NCBI GenBank assembly: GCA_902586125.1
Contig: CACIGI010000009.1
Coordinates: 1 to 53,098 of the forward strand
Length of the DNA stretch: 53,098 nt
Source: an uncultured Pelagibacteraceae bacterium
GTDB taxonomy: Bacteria > Pseudomonadota > Alphaproteobacteria > Pelagibacterales > Pelagibacteraceae
Direction of reading: 5' to 3'
Under the pieces are notes generated by a model, which was given only the letters and a program-made list of their open reading frames with translations, was not told the origin of the DNA and did no database searches. This document shows, piece after piece, positions 15,432 through 23,208 of the stretch; the stretch's first letter is position 1; each line of letters opens with the position of its first letter. The position numbers and the translations under genes were made by a program.

Positions 15432-16595
15432 TTATTTTAGTTCTGTGCAAACTTTATTGATAATCTTAAGAGCCGCATCTAACTCATTTTTTTTAACATT
15501 TAATGGGGGTAAAATACGGATAACATTTTCTGCAGCTCTAATAGTTAATAACTTTTTATCCATAAGTTTTTGAATAAATTTTGTTTGATCTTTATAAAGC
15601 TGAATTCCTATTAAATAACCTTCTCCTCTAATATCTTTGATAACTTTGGGATACTTTTCCTTAAGTAAGTTTAAATTTGAAAAAAAGTATTTAGATAATT
15701 TTTTAATATTATTCAAAAATTTTTTGCTTGAGACTATATCCATCACAGTATTTCCAACTGCCATTGCCAATGGATTTCCACCAAAAGTAGAGCCATGAGT
15801 TCCTGGGGTCATTCCTGCAGCAACTTTTTTATTCATTAAAACTGCTCCAATTGGAAATCCACCTCCAATACCTTTTGCTATTGGAACTATGTCTGGAATA
15901 CATTTTGATTTTTCAAAAGCAAAAAAATTCCCTGATCTTGAAATACCACATTGAACCTCATCTAAAATAAGTAATATTTTCTTCTTATTACATAATTTTC
16001 TCAATTCTTTTAAACACCAATGTGGGACAACTTTAATACCACCCTCACCCATTATAGGTTCTATCATAATTGCAGCTGTGTTTTTGGTTATCTTTTTTTT
16101 TAAAGATTTGTGATCTCCAAAAATAAAATGATCAAAACCACCCACATGTCCAAATCCTTCTGTCATTTTCTTAGATCCACTTGCAAAAATTGTAGCTAAA
16201 GTTCTTCCATGAAACGAGTTTTTTACGCACAAAATTCGTGTCTTATTTGGTTTACCTATTGAATAAAAGTATCTTCTTGCAATTTTAATAGCAGCCTCAG
16301 TAGCTTCTGCACCACTATTTTGAAAAATTACGTAATCTGCAAAAGTTTTTTGACATAATTTTTTTGCTAGTTTTTCTCCTTCAGGAATTTGAAAGGCATT
16401 AGATACATGCCAAAGCTTTTTTGATTGTTTATTTATAGTTTCAATTAATTTTGGATTAGCATGACCTAAACAATTAACTGCTATACCTTGTACAAAATCT
16501 AAATATTTAGCTCCAGTCGCAGTATAGAGATAAGATCCTTTGCCTTTTACAAATGAAATTTTTTTTCTGTTATAATTTTTTGCTAGATAGCTCAT
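15432..16595 (-). CDS. argD: Acetylornithine aminotransferase
   Basis: PLP-dependent class III aminotransferase making N-acetylornithine; relatives often also act on succinyl-diaminopimelate precursors, which would connect to dapD and dapE here. The 387-residue protein shows FVQGIAVNCLGHANP, NSGAEATEAAIKIAR, the SFHGRT segment, ILDEVQCGISRSG and the PLP lysine in PIAKGIGGGFPIGA (near residue 241). HGSTFGGNPLA follows. A perfect TATAAT on the minus strand at 16639-16634 lies about 40 bases before the start codon and may be its -10 element. Confidence 0.94.
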   Translation of the reverse strand: MSYLAKNYNRKKISFVKGKGSYLYTATGAKYLDFVQGIAVNCLGHANPKLIETINKQSKKLWHVSNAFQIPEGEKLAKKLCQKTFADYVIFQNSGAEATEAAIKIARRYFYSIGKPNKTRILCVKNSFHGRTLATIFASGSKKMTEGFGHVGGFDHFIFGDHKSLKKKITKNTAAIMIEPIMGEGGIKVVPHWCLKELRKLCNKKKILLILDEVQCGISRSGNFFAFEKSKCIPDIVPIAKGIGGGFPIGAVLMNKKVAAGMTPGTHGSTFGGNPLAMAVGNTVMDIVSSKKFLNNIKKLSKYFFSNLNLLKEKYPKVIKDIRGEGYLIGIQLYKDQTKFIQKLMDKKLLTIRAAENVIRILPPLNVKKNELDAALKIINKVCTELK

Positions 16596-16777
16596 ATTTT
16601 TTTTATTAATTTAAACTTTTTATAAATAATCACATTATATACAAGCCTGGATTGAATATTTCTATTTTACCTATCAAGTTATTTTTGTTGATAACTAAGA
16701 TTAATTACTTGTTTAAATAAAAATTATGTCAGTATATTGTGTATAATATAATATTTAATACTAAATATAGATTGATC
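16596..16777. promoter_or_regulatory. Divergent intergenic region between argD and gcrA with two -10-like sites
   Basis: This 182-base gap is one of the longer non-coding stretches. It has a minus-strand TATAAT at 16639-16634 pointing at argD and a plus-strand TATAAT at 16742-16747 pointing at gcrA, about 31 bases before its start. Neither has a convincing -35 hexamer at 16-18 bases. I see no clear operator repeat, terminator or RNA fold. Confidence 0.4.
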
Positions 16778-17278
16778 ATGAGTTGGACAGATGAAAAAGT
16801 AGCCAAACTTAAAGAATTATGGGGTAAAGGCAATACTGCAAGTCAAATTGCAGAAATAATAGGCGGTATAAGTCGAAACGCAGTTATTGGTAAGGCTCAC
16901 AGATTAAACCTGTCTGCAAAAATAAAAACTAGGTCTGCAACCTCTAATGAAAATTATGAAAATTCAATTGATAATAAAAATATTAAGTCTAAGGGAAGTA
17001 GAAGAAGTAGATTTAAATCTTTAATAATTGAAAAAGATTTTGAGCCTGAAAATCCTAAAACACTTGAAGAATTAGACGAAAGCTCTTGTAAATGGCCAAT
17101 TGGTCATCCCGATGAAAAAAATTTTTACTTTTGTGGAAGAACGTCTTTAAAAGATTTTTCTTATTGTAGGCTTCATTTACTCTATGCATATCAACCTAAG
17201 GGTAAAAAAGATGACGTCACCGAAAAAGACAAGGATGAAGTGCCAGAGTTTATAGAAAAAAAAATTAAATCAGCTTAA
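16778..17278 (+). CDS. gcrA: GcrA family cell cycle regulator
   Basis: Alphaproteobacterial transcription factor that in Caulobacter binds sigma70 and acts on promoters carrying methylated GANTC sites. I start at the ATG at 16778, giving 166 residues that begin MSWTDEKVAKLKELW; an upstream in-frame ATG would add 13 unrelated residues. The N-terminal helix-turn-helix (SQIAEIIGGISRNAVIGKAHRL, about 20-41) is highly characteristic. The C-terminal part has the cysteine-containing segment CKWPIGHP, CGRTSL and YCRLHLLYAYQP. Convergent with the NDUFA9-like gene, 11 bases apart. Confidence 0.92.
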   Translation: MSWTDEKVAKLKELWGKGNTASQIAEIIGGISRNAVIGKAHRLNLSAKIKTRSATSNENYENSIDNKNIKSKGSRRSRFKSLIIEKDFEPENPKTLEELDESSCKWPIGHPDEKNFYFCGRTSLKDFSYCRLHLLYAYQPKGKKDDVTEKDKDEVPEFIEKKIKSA

Positions 17279-17289
17279 AAACAATATTC

Positions 17290-18243
17290 TTAAGAGGTAT
17301 TTTTTTTTGAGTATTCACCACCTTGTTTCCACATATAGCAATATTTTTCTACCTCTTCCTCAAATAAACGTTTTGCTGGAAAGCCAATATCAATGTTAGT
17401 TTTATATTTACCTGAGGAAATATTATCATACTTTAAAAGCCTAAGTTGATCCTCAGTAAGTAAAGGTTCTGGAAATAATTGAAAAAATTTCGCAGTTAAC
17501 TTACCGAAAAAAAGCGGAATGGGAAGTAAAATCCTTCTTTTATCGATTAAATAAAGTAGCTTTTCAATTATTTCTTTAAATGACAAAGTCTCAGGTCCTA
17601 CACATTCAATTATCTGTGAATAAATATTCTTTGAAATTACATTATAGATAATGTCAACTAAATCTGAAGAATGGATTGGCATAAATTTTGTTTGTCCATT
17701 ATAGTAAAGCGGAAATAATGGAAGTCTATTTAACAGTGTCATAAAATTAGTCGTAAAATTATCATCGACTGAATAAACTACTGATGGCCTTAAGATTGTT
17801 GATAGAGGAAAGTTTTTAAGTATTTCTTTTTCACCATCAAGTTTACTCTTAGCATAATAAGAATCTGTCGCATCATTAATACCCAAGGCTGACAAATGTA
17901 TTAAATTCTTAAAGTTATTTTTCTTACAAAGTTTCGCCAATACTGATGGGAATAAAGTATGAATATTTTTGAATGAATTTCTTTTTTTTTCATACAAAAT
18001 ACCAATTAAATTTATGCATATATCCGCTCTTTCAAACAAACTTTTTATTTTTACTTCATCAAAAATATTTGCTTCTACAACATCAATATAACCAGCATTT
18101 CCCTGTGTTTTAATAATGTGACCCTTTTGATGTATATTCCTAGTAACGACAATAACCTTGTAGTCATTTTTTGTTAACTTTCTAATGAGATGACGTCCAA
18201 TTTGACCACTTCCACCAAAAATTAGACAATTTTTTCCTTTCAT
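17290..18243 (-). CDS. NDUFA9-like NAD(P)-binding protein (complex I accessory / atypical SDR)
   Basis: Rossmann-fold protein of the extended, atypical short-chain dehydrogenase group related to the complex I accessory subunit NDUFA9, common in alphaproteobacteria. The 317-residue product has GGSGQIG at 10-16, VVTRN at the end of the second strand, INLIGILYE, the HLSALGIND segment, a YxxxK-like YAKSKLDGE, and STILRPSVVYSVDDNF. Its role in bacteria is not settled; a part in complex I assembly or quinone-linked chemistry is inferred only from the mitochondrial relative. Its start is 18 bases from the divergent RNase D-like gene. Confidence 0.8.
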   Translation of the reverse strand: MKGKNCLIFGGSGQIGRHLIRKLTKNDYKVIVVTRNIHQKGHIIKTQGNAGYIDVVEANIFDEVKIKSLFERADICINLIGILYEKKRNSFKNIHTLFPSVLAKLCKKNNFKNLIHLSALGINDATDSYYAKSKLDGEKEILKNFPLSTILRPSVVYSVDDNFTTNFMTLLNRLPLFPLYYNGQTKFMPIHSSDLVDIIYNVISKNIYSQIIECVGPETLSFKEIIEKLLYLIDKRRILLPIPLFFGKLTAKFFQLFPEPLLTEDQLRLLKYDNISSGKYKTNIDIGFPAKRLFEEEVEKYCYMWKQGGEYSKKNTS

Positions 18244-18261
18244 ATATATAAGTCTTTAAAA

Positions 18262-18873
18262 ATGAATATAGATATTAAACTTCACAAAAATGACTTACCA
18301 GATGATTTAGATTTAGGCAACGTAATAGCTGTTGATGGTGAATTTATGGGTCTAAATGTTAGACGAGATCCACTCTGTTTAATTCAAATTTCGTCAGGAA
18401 ATTCTGATGCACACATAGTCCAACTTAATAGATCAAATTATCAAGCTCCAAACTTAATAAATATATTAAGTGATAAAAAAATTACAAAAATTTTCCACTA
18501 CGGCAGAGCCGACATGGCTCACATCAAATATTATTTAAAAACAGATACAAATAATATTCTTGATACCAAAATCGCGAGTCGTTTGGCGAGAAGTTATGCA
18601 GATAATCACTCGCTTAAAACTTTGATCAAAGAATTTATAAATATAGATATAAGTAAACAATTTCAGAATTCAGATTTTGGCGGCGAATTAACACCTGCTC
18701 AAATGAAATATTGTGCAAATGATGTAATTTATCTTCATAAAATTCATTCTGAATTAAATAAAATTTTAGAAAGAGAAAAAAGAATTGATTTATATAAAGA
18801 TTGCCTTAAATTTTTAAAAACAAGAGTAGAACTTGATTTAGCTTTATTTAAGGATGATATATGGTCACACTAA
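18262..18873 (+). CDS. RNase D-like 3'-5' exonuclease
   Basis: DEDDy-type exonuclease probably acting on RNA ends such as tRNA precursors. The 203-residue protein is the short form without the C-terminal HRDC domains of full RNase D. Exo I is VDGEFMGL with Asp25 and Glu27, Exo II includes HYGRADMAHI, and Exo III is YCANDVIYLHKI with the Tyr and Asp of the DEDDy class. It is the first gene of a plus-strand run; its stop overlaps kdsD by 13 bases, so it is probably co-transcribed with the LPS genes, an arrangement seen in other alphaproteobacteria. Confidence 0.87.
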   Translation: MNIDIKLHKNDLPDDLDLGNVIAVDGEFMGLNVRRDPLCLIQISSGNSDAHIVQLNRSNYQAPNLINILSDKKITKIFHYGRADMAHIKYYLKTDTNNILDTKIASRLARSYADNHSLKTLIKEFINIDISKQFQNSDFGGELTPAQMKYCANDVIYLHKIHSELNKILEREKRIDLYKDCLKFLKTRVELDLALFKDDIWSH

Positions 18874-19841
18874 ACAAAAACAAAAGATTTATTAAAATTG
18901 CTAAAGAAGTAATTGATCTTGAAATTAAGGCCTTAATCAAATTAAAAAATAGTATTAATAAATCATTCAACCTTGCAGTTCAACAAATTTTAAAATGTCA
19001 ATCAAAAGTAATTTTATGTGGAGTTGGAAAAAGTGGATTAATAGCAAATAAGATTGCCTCAACATTATCATCGGTTGGTACCCCAGCTTTTTATCTTGCA
19101 GCTAACGACACATCTCATGGGGACTTGGGAAGTATTTCAAAAAAAGATGTTTTGATTTTAATTAGTAATTCTGGAGAAACAAATGAGTTAAAAAATATTA
19201 TTCAATTTGCTAATAGAAATAAAATTTTATTGATAGGTATTGTTTCACAAAAAAATTCAGTGCTCTATAGATCAGCTGATATAAAACTTTTAATACCTAA
19301 AGCGATAGAGGCAGGTAGTATTATACCAACTTCCAGCACAACTTCTCAATTGGCTTTAGGTGATGCGTTAGCTATAGCAACTATGAAACAAAAAAAATTT
19401 AATAAAAAAGATTTTAAGAAGATCCATCCTGCTGGAAGCTTAGGTGCACAATTAAAAACTGTTGAGGATATTATGCTAAAAAATCAAGCAATCCCGTTTG
19501 TCAATGAGAACTTAAAAATGAAGAATGCACTAAAGGTTTTGAACTCTAAAAAATTAGGTTTCTTACTCGTAAGAGATAAAAAAAAAGTTACTAAAGGTAT
19601 TATCACTGATGGTCAGCTAAGAAGGTTTACCCAAAAAAATCAAAATCTCCATAATATTAATGTCAAAGAAATTATGACAAAAAACCCTATCGGAATTGAT
19701 AAAAATGAATTGGCAGCAAAAGCCTTATCCATAATGAATAATAAAAAGATTACATCTTTATGTGTTTTCGAAAAAAAAAATAAATTAAAAACAATAGGTG
19801 TTCTACATATTCATAACATACTACAATCAAATATTTCTTAA
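18861..19841 (+). CDS. kdsD: D-arabinose 5-phosphate isomerase (KdsD/KpsF)
   Basis: Converts ribulose 5-phosphate to arabinose 5-phosphate, the precursor of KDO. The 326-residue protein has an N-terminal SIS domain (GVGKSGLIANKIASTL at about 54-69, HGDLGSI with His86, SNSGETNEL at about 102-110) and two CBS repeats from about residue 205 (DIMLKN, ITDGQLRR, then IMTKNPIGI and a second CBS). It overlaps the upstream RNase D-like gene by 13 bases and shares a base with lptC (TAATG). With kdsB it completes part of the CMP-KDO pathway in this window. Confidence 0.93.
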   Translation: MVTLNKNKRFIKIAKEVIDLEIKALIKLKNSINKSFNLAVQQILKCQSKVILCGVGKSGLIANKIASTLSSVGTPAFYLAANDTSHGDLGSISKKDVLILISNSGETNELKNIIQFANRNKILLIGIVSQKNSVLYRSADIKLLIPKAIEAGSIIPTSSTTSQLALGDALAIATMKQKKFNKKDFKKIHPAGSLGAQLKTVEDIMLKNQAIPFVNENLKMKNALKVLNSKKLGFLLVRDKKKVTKGIITDGQLRRFTQKNQNLHNINVKEIMTKNPIGIDKNELAAKALSIMNNKKITSLCVFEKKNKLKTIGVLHIHNILQSNIS

Positions 19842-20443
19842 TGAAAAGAAAAATCATTTTAAGCACTTCTCTCTTAATCTTTTTTTTTACTTTTTTAATT
19901 TTCTTCTATACTAAATCAAGTAATGATAAAAATTTAATTGAAAAAGAAAAAGTAGTAAAACTAGTTGAAAATGAAAATATAGAAATCTTAAATGAAAAAA
20001 TTGAAAGTTTAAATATTATTGAAGATGTCAGTTATTCTGCGAAAGATGTAAGAGGAAATGAGTATTTTCTGAAAGCCCGTGAGGGAACTATTGATCAAAA
20101 TGAAAGTAATTTTATTTTTTTAAAATCCGTTAAGGCAATAATTGATTTAAAAGATTATAAATTAATAGAAATTTCATCAGACTTTGGTAAATATGATATT
20201 AATAATTATGATACTATTTTTTCAAAAAATGTAATTATAACTTATTTAGATAATATAATAACTGGTGATTACTTAGACTTCTCATGGGATAAAAATTTAA
20301 TGTTAGTTTCAAGAGATGTAATTTTAAAAAATAACAAAAATTCACTTCAAGCTGATGTAATTGAAATGGATATTGAAAAAAGAGACATTAAAATATTTAT
20401 GTATGAAGATAGTAAAAAAGTTAATATAAGAACATTTAAATAA
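19841..20443 (+). CDS. lptC: LPS export ABC transporter periplasmic protein LptC
   Basis: Bitopic inner-membrane protein that receives LPS from LptB2FG and passes it to the periplasmic bridge. The 200-residue product has an N-terminal membrane helix (about residues 6-24) and a periplasmic beta-rich domain with repeating strands (YSAKDVRGNEYFLKAREG, LIEISSDFGKYDINN, NVIITYLDNIITGDYLDF), the LptA/LptC fold. The context, between kdsD and lptB, fixes the family. In most proteobacteria lptA lies between lptC and lptB; here only 6 bases separate them and no lptA is present. Confidence 0.85.
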   Translation: MKRKIILSTSLLIFFFTFLIFFYTKSSNDKNLIEKEKVVKLVENENIEILNEKIESLNIIEDVSYSAKDVRGNEYFLKAREGTIDQNESNFIFLKSVKAIIDLKDYKLIEISSDFGKYDINNYDTIFSKNVIITYLDNIITGDYLDFSWDKNLMLVSRDVILKNNKNSLQADVIEMDIEKRDIKIFMYEDSKKVNIRTFK

Positions 20444-20449
20444 AAAAAT

Positions 20450-21232
20450 ATGTCCACATCAATTAAAAAGTTTAGAATTATTAAGTTTAAAAAAGAAAAC
20501 CCTATTATCGAATTTAAAAATGTTTCATTTGCATATGGAAATAGACTGATCCTAGACAATATAAGCTTTAAAATACAATCCAGCCAGGTTTTTGGAATGC
20601 TCGGCCCAAATGGTGCCGGAAAATCAACGATTTTTAATTTAATTTGTGGCTTACTTCACCCTAAGCAGGGTAAAATATTCATTGACGGAAAAGATGCAAC
20701 GAATTTTCCGATTTACGAAAGATCAAAAACATTCTTGATTTCATATTGCCCACAAACTGGAGGCGCGTTCTCTGATCTCACGACAAAAGATAATCTTAAA
20801 GCGATAAGTGAAATTGTAATAAATGATAAGGCCTTAAGGGACGGAAGAGTTGAATATCTACTTTCTAAATTTGAGCTTGAAAATGTGAAAGATATAAAAG
20901 CTAAACATCTCTCTGGTGGCCAACGACGTAAGTTAGTTGTAGCACTAGCATTGTTGAGAAAACCAAAAATACTTTTACTCGATGAACCATATAGTGCCAT
21001 GGATGTAATTTCTGTGAGAATGTTACAAGAAATAATTGTTAATCTTCAGCATGAAGAGCAAATAACTGTACTCGTAACCGACCACCAAGCAAAAGAGTTA
21101 CTTTCGGTAACAGACTCTGCCATGATATTAAGTAATGCTAAAATTATAGCTCAGGATACACCAAATAATTTATTAAAACATCAAGAGGCAATTAGATCTT
21201 ATTTTGGTTCTAGCTTTAAATTGAACTCATAA
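20450..21232 (+). CDS. lptB: LPS export ABC transporter ATP-binding protein LptB
   Basis: ATPase of the LPS extraction machine at the inner membrane. The 260-residue protein has Walker A GPNGAGKST at 52-60, the Q-loop SYCPQTGGAFSDLT typical of LptB and branched-chain-type ATPases, signature LSGGQRRK, Walker B ILLLDEPYSAMD and the switch histidine in VTDHQAKE. About 18 residues precede the usual start (FKNVSFAYG), a slightly long N-terminus. It directly follows lptC and its stop abuts the aroA start region, so it is in the middle of a long co-directional run. Confidence 0.93.
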   Translation: MSTSIKKFRIIKFKKENPIIEFKNVSFAYGNRLILDNISFKIQSSQVFGMLGPNGAGKSTIFNLICGLLHPKQGKIFIDGKDATNFPIYERSKTFLISYCPQTGGAFSDLTTKDNLKAISEIVINDKALRDGRVEYLLSKFELENVKDIKAKHLSGGQRRKLVVALALLRKPKILLLDEPYSAMDVISVRMLQEIIVNLQHEEQITVLVTDHQAKELLSVTDSAMILSNAKIIAQDTPNNLLKHQEAIRSYFGSSFKLNS

Positions 21233-21235
21233 TTG

Positions 21236-22555
21236 ATGCAAAATCAGATAGTTATCAAAAAAAAAATAAAGAACTATAATAAAAAAATTATTATTCCAGG
21301 TGATAAGAGCTTAAGTATTAGATGGGTCCTTATTTCATCTCTTGCAAATGGTATTTCTACGGCAAAAAACTTGCTAATGTCTGAGGATGTGATCGCAGCC
21401 ATAAAAGCTATAAGAAAACTTGGAGTAAAAGCAAAAATTAATAATACAATTTGTAAAATTTATGGTGTTGGTATTGATGGATATAAATACAGAAGAGGGC
21501 TTACTATAAATGCACAAAATTCTGGAACTCTTGGAAGACTTTTAGCAGGTTTATTAATAAATTCTCCACATCCTATAAAAATTATAGGAGATAAAAGTTT
21601 GTCAAAAAGAGATTTTAAAAGAATTGCAAAACCCTTAAGAAAATTTGGCGCACATTTAAAACTTAAAAAAAATTATACTTTACCCTTAATTATTAAAGGT
21701 TCTCAAAATTTAAAACCCATAAGATATTTAGAGAATAAAGGAAGTGCACAGGTAAAAAGTAGCATCATTTTTGCAGGTGCAAGAACTAGTGGCAGAACAA
21801 TAATAAAGTCTAAAAAAAGTAGAGATCACACAGAAAGACTTTTTAAATATCTCAGGTTACCAATTAAACTAAAAAATAAAAAAAATTTTGATTTGATTGA
21901 AGTAAATAAAGTAAAAAAAATTGAACCACTAAATTATAAAATTCCAGCAGATTTAAGTTCTTGTGCTTTTTTTATAGCTCTTACAGCATTATTAAAAGAC
22001 TCAAAATTAACAATCAAAGATGTGAACATTAATCCCACTAGAACAGCTGCACTTATTATCTTAAGAAAAATGGGAGTAAAAATTTCTCTGGTTAATAAAA
22101 AAATTTACAAAGGCGAACAATCAGCTGATATTTGTATTAAAAGTCCTAAAATTTTAAAATCAATCAATTGTCCTACTTATTTAAATAGTGGCGCTATAGA
22201 TGAATTTCTAGTTATTTTTTTAGTAGCTGCTAAAGCGAAAGGTATATCCTATTTTAAAAAATTAGATGAACTTAACAAGAAAGAAAGTCCAAGATTAAAA
22301 TGGGGTTCAAAAATTTTAAAAAAGATGGGTATAAAAGTTATTACAACCAAAAATTCAATAAAAATATTTGGTAATCCCAAATTAAAAATAGATAAAAAGA
22401 TTGTAATTCAAAAATATTTAAAAGACCATAGAGTTTTTATGGCAAGTGTTATAGCAGCATTGTCTTTTGGAGGCGAGTGGCACATTTCTGACAGGGATGC
22501 TGTTAACACCTCATTTCCGTCCTTCTTAAAAATTATAAACCAATTTATGAGATGA
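21236..22555 (+). CDS. aroA: 3-phosphoshikimate 1-carboxyvinyltransferase (EPSP synthase)
   Basis: Sixth step of the shikimate pathway, joining phosphoenolpyruvate and shikimate 3-phosphate. I use the ATG at 21236 (439 residues); an in-frame TTG lies one codon before. Substrate-binding segments are kept: PGDKSLSIRW, NSGTLGRLLAG, GSAQVKSSIIFAG, RDHTERL, NPTRTAAL, KKESPR and KDHRVFMAS. Two positions differ from common forms: the usual RVKESDR reads NKKESPR, and the His of SISHR is Ile. The stop overlaps the cmk start by 4 bases (ATGA). The aroA-cmk-rpsA-ihfB order is common in proteobacteria. Confidence 0.93.
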   Translation: MQNQIVIKKKIKNYNKKIIIPGDKSLSIRWVLISSLANGISTAKNLLMSEDVIAAIKAIRKLGVKAKINNTICKIYGVGIDGYKYRRGLTINAQNSGTLGRLLAGLLINSPHPIKIIGDKSLSKRDFKRIAKPLRKFGAHLKLKKNYTLPLIIKGSQNLKPIRYLENKGSAQVKSSIIFAGARTSGRTIIKSKKSRDHTERLFKYLRLPIKLKNKKNFDLIEVNKVKKIEPLNYKIPADLSSCAFFIALTALLKDSKLTIKDVNINPTRTAALIILRKMGVKISLVNKKIYKGEQSADICIKSPKILKSINCPTYLNSGAIDEFLVIFLVAAKAKGISYFKKLDELNKKESPRLKWGSKILKKMGIKVITTKNSIKIFGNPKLKIDKKIVIQKYLKDHRVFMASVIAALSFGGEWHISDRDAVNTSFPSFLKIINQFMR

Positions 22556-23208
22556 ATAATAAAAAAAAATTTATCAAAATTGCAATTGACTCTCCCGCTG
22601 CTGCTGGAGCAGGAACTTTAGCTAAATCTATATCAAAACATTATAATCTTTTGTATTTAGATACAGGCAAAATTTATAGAATGCTAGCCTATATAAAAAT
22701 TAATCAAAAAAAGAAATTTAATAAAAAATTCTTAAGAAAAAAAATCAAAAGTTTAAATTTAAAAAGCCTCCAAAGTAAGAAATTATTATCTGATGATGTT
22801 GGTACTGAAGCATCTTTGATTGCCAAAGATAAAAATATAAGACAACTCGTTCATTCTTTTCAAATTAATTGTGCCTATAAACCACCAAAAAAATTTAATG
22901 GTTCTTGCTTAGACGGTAGAGATATAACCTACAAAATTGTTCCTGATGCAGATTTTAAATTTTTTGTTACAGCAAGTTTGAAAGTCAGGGCTAAAAGAAG
23001 ATTTGAAGAGTTAAGAAATTTTAAAAAAAAATTATCATATTCAGAAGTCCTAAAAAGTATCAAAAAACGTGACAAAAGTGACTATAATCGGCGAATATCA
23101 CCTTTAAAAAAAACTAAAGATTCTATATTGCTAAACACATCAAATTTATCTAAAAAAGCGTGTTTTTTAAAAATAAAAAAAATTATAGACAATAAATTAA
23201 TTTATTAA
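22552..23208 (+). CDS. cmk: Cytidylate kinase with an altered P-loop
   Basis: Phosphorylates CMP and dCMP. The 218-residue protein aligns along the family: IAIDSPAAAGAGTLAK at about 10-25, LYLDTGKIYR, LDGRDITYKIVPDADFKFFVTAS, VRAKRRFEEL, KKRDKSDYNRRISPL and ILLNTS. The P-loop is abnormal. Relatives read GPAxSGKGT, whereas this one reads SPAAAGAGT, so the first glycine is Ser and the invariant lysine is Ala (codon GCA, read directly). The rest of the protein, its position between aroA and rpsA, and the TAATG overlap with rpsA look intact, so this is not simple decay. Confidence 0.9.
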   Translation: MNNKKKFIKIAIDSPAAAGAGTLAKSISKHYNLLYLDTGKIYRMLAYIKINQKKKFNKKFLRKKIKSLNLKSLQSKKLLSDDVGTEASLIAKDKNIRQLVHSFQINCAYKPPKKFNGSCLDGRDITYKIVPDADFKFFVTASLKVRAKRRFEELRNFKKKLSYSEVLKSIKKRDKSDYNRRISPLKKTKDSILLNTSNLSKKACFLKIKKIIDNKLIY

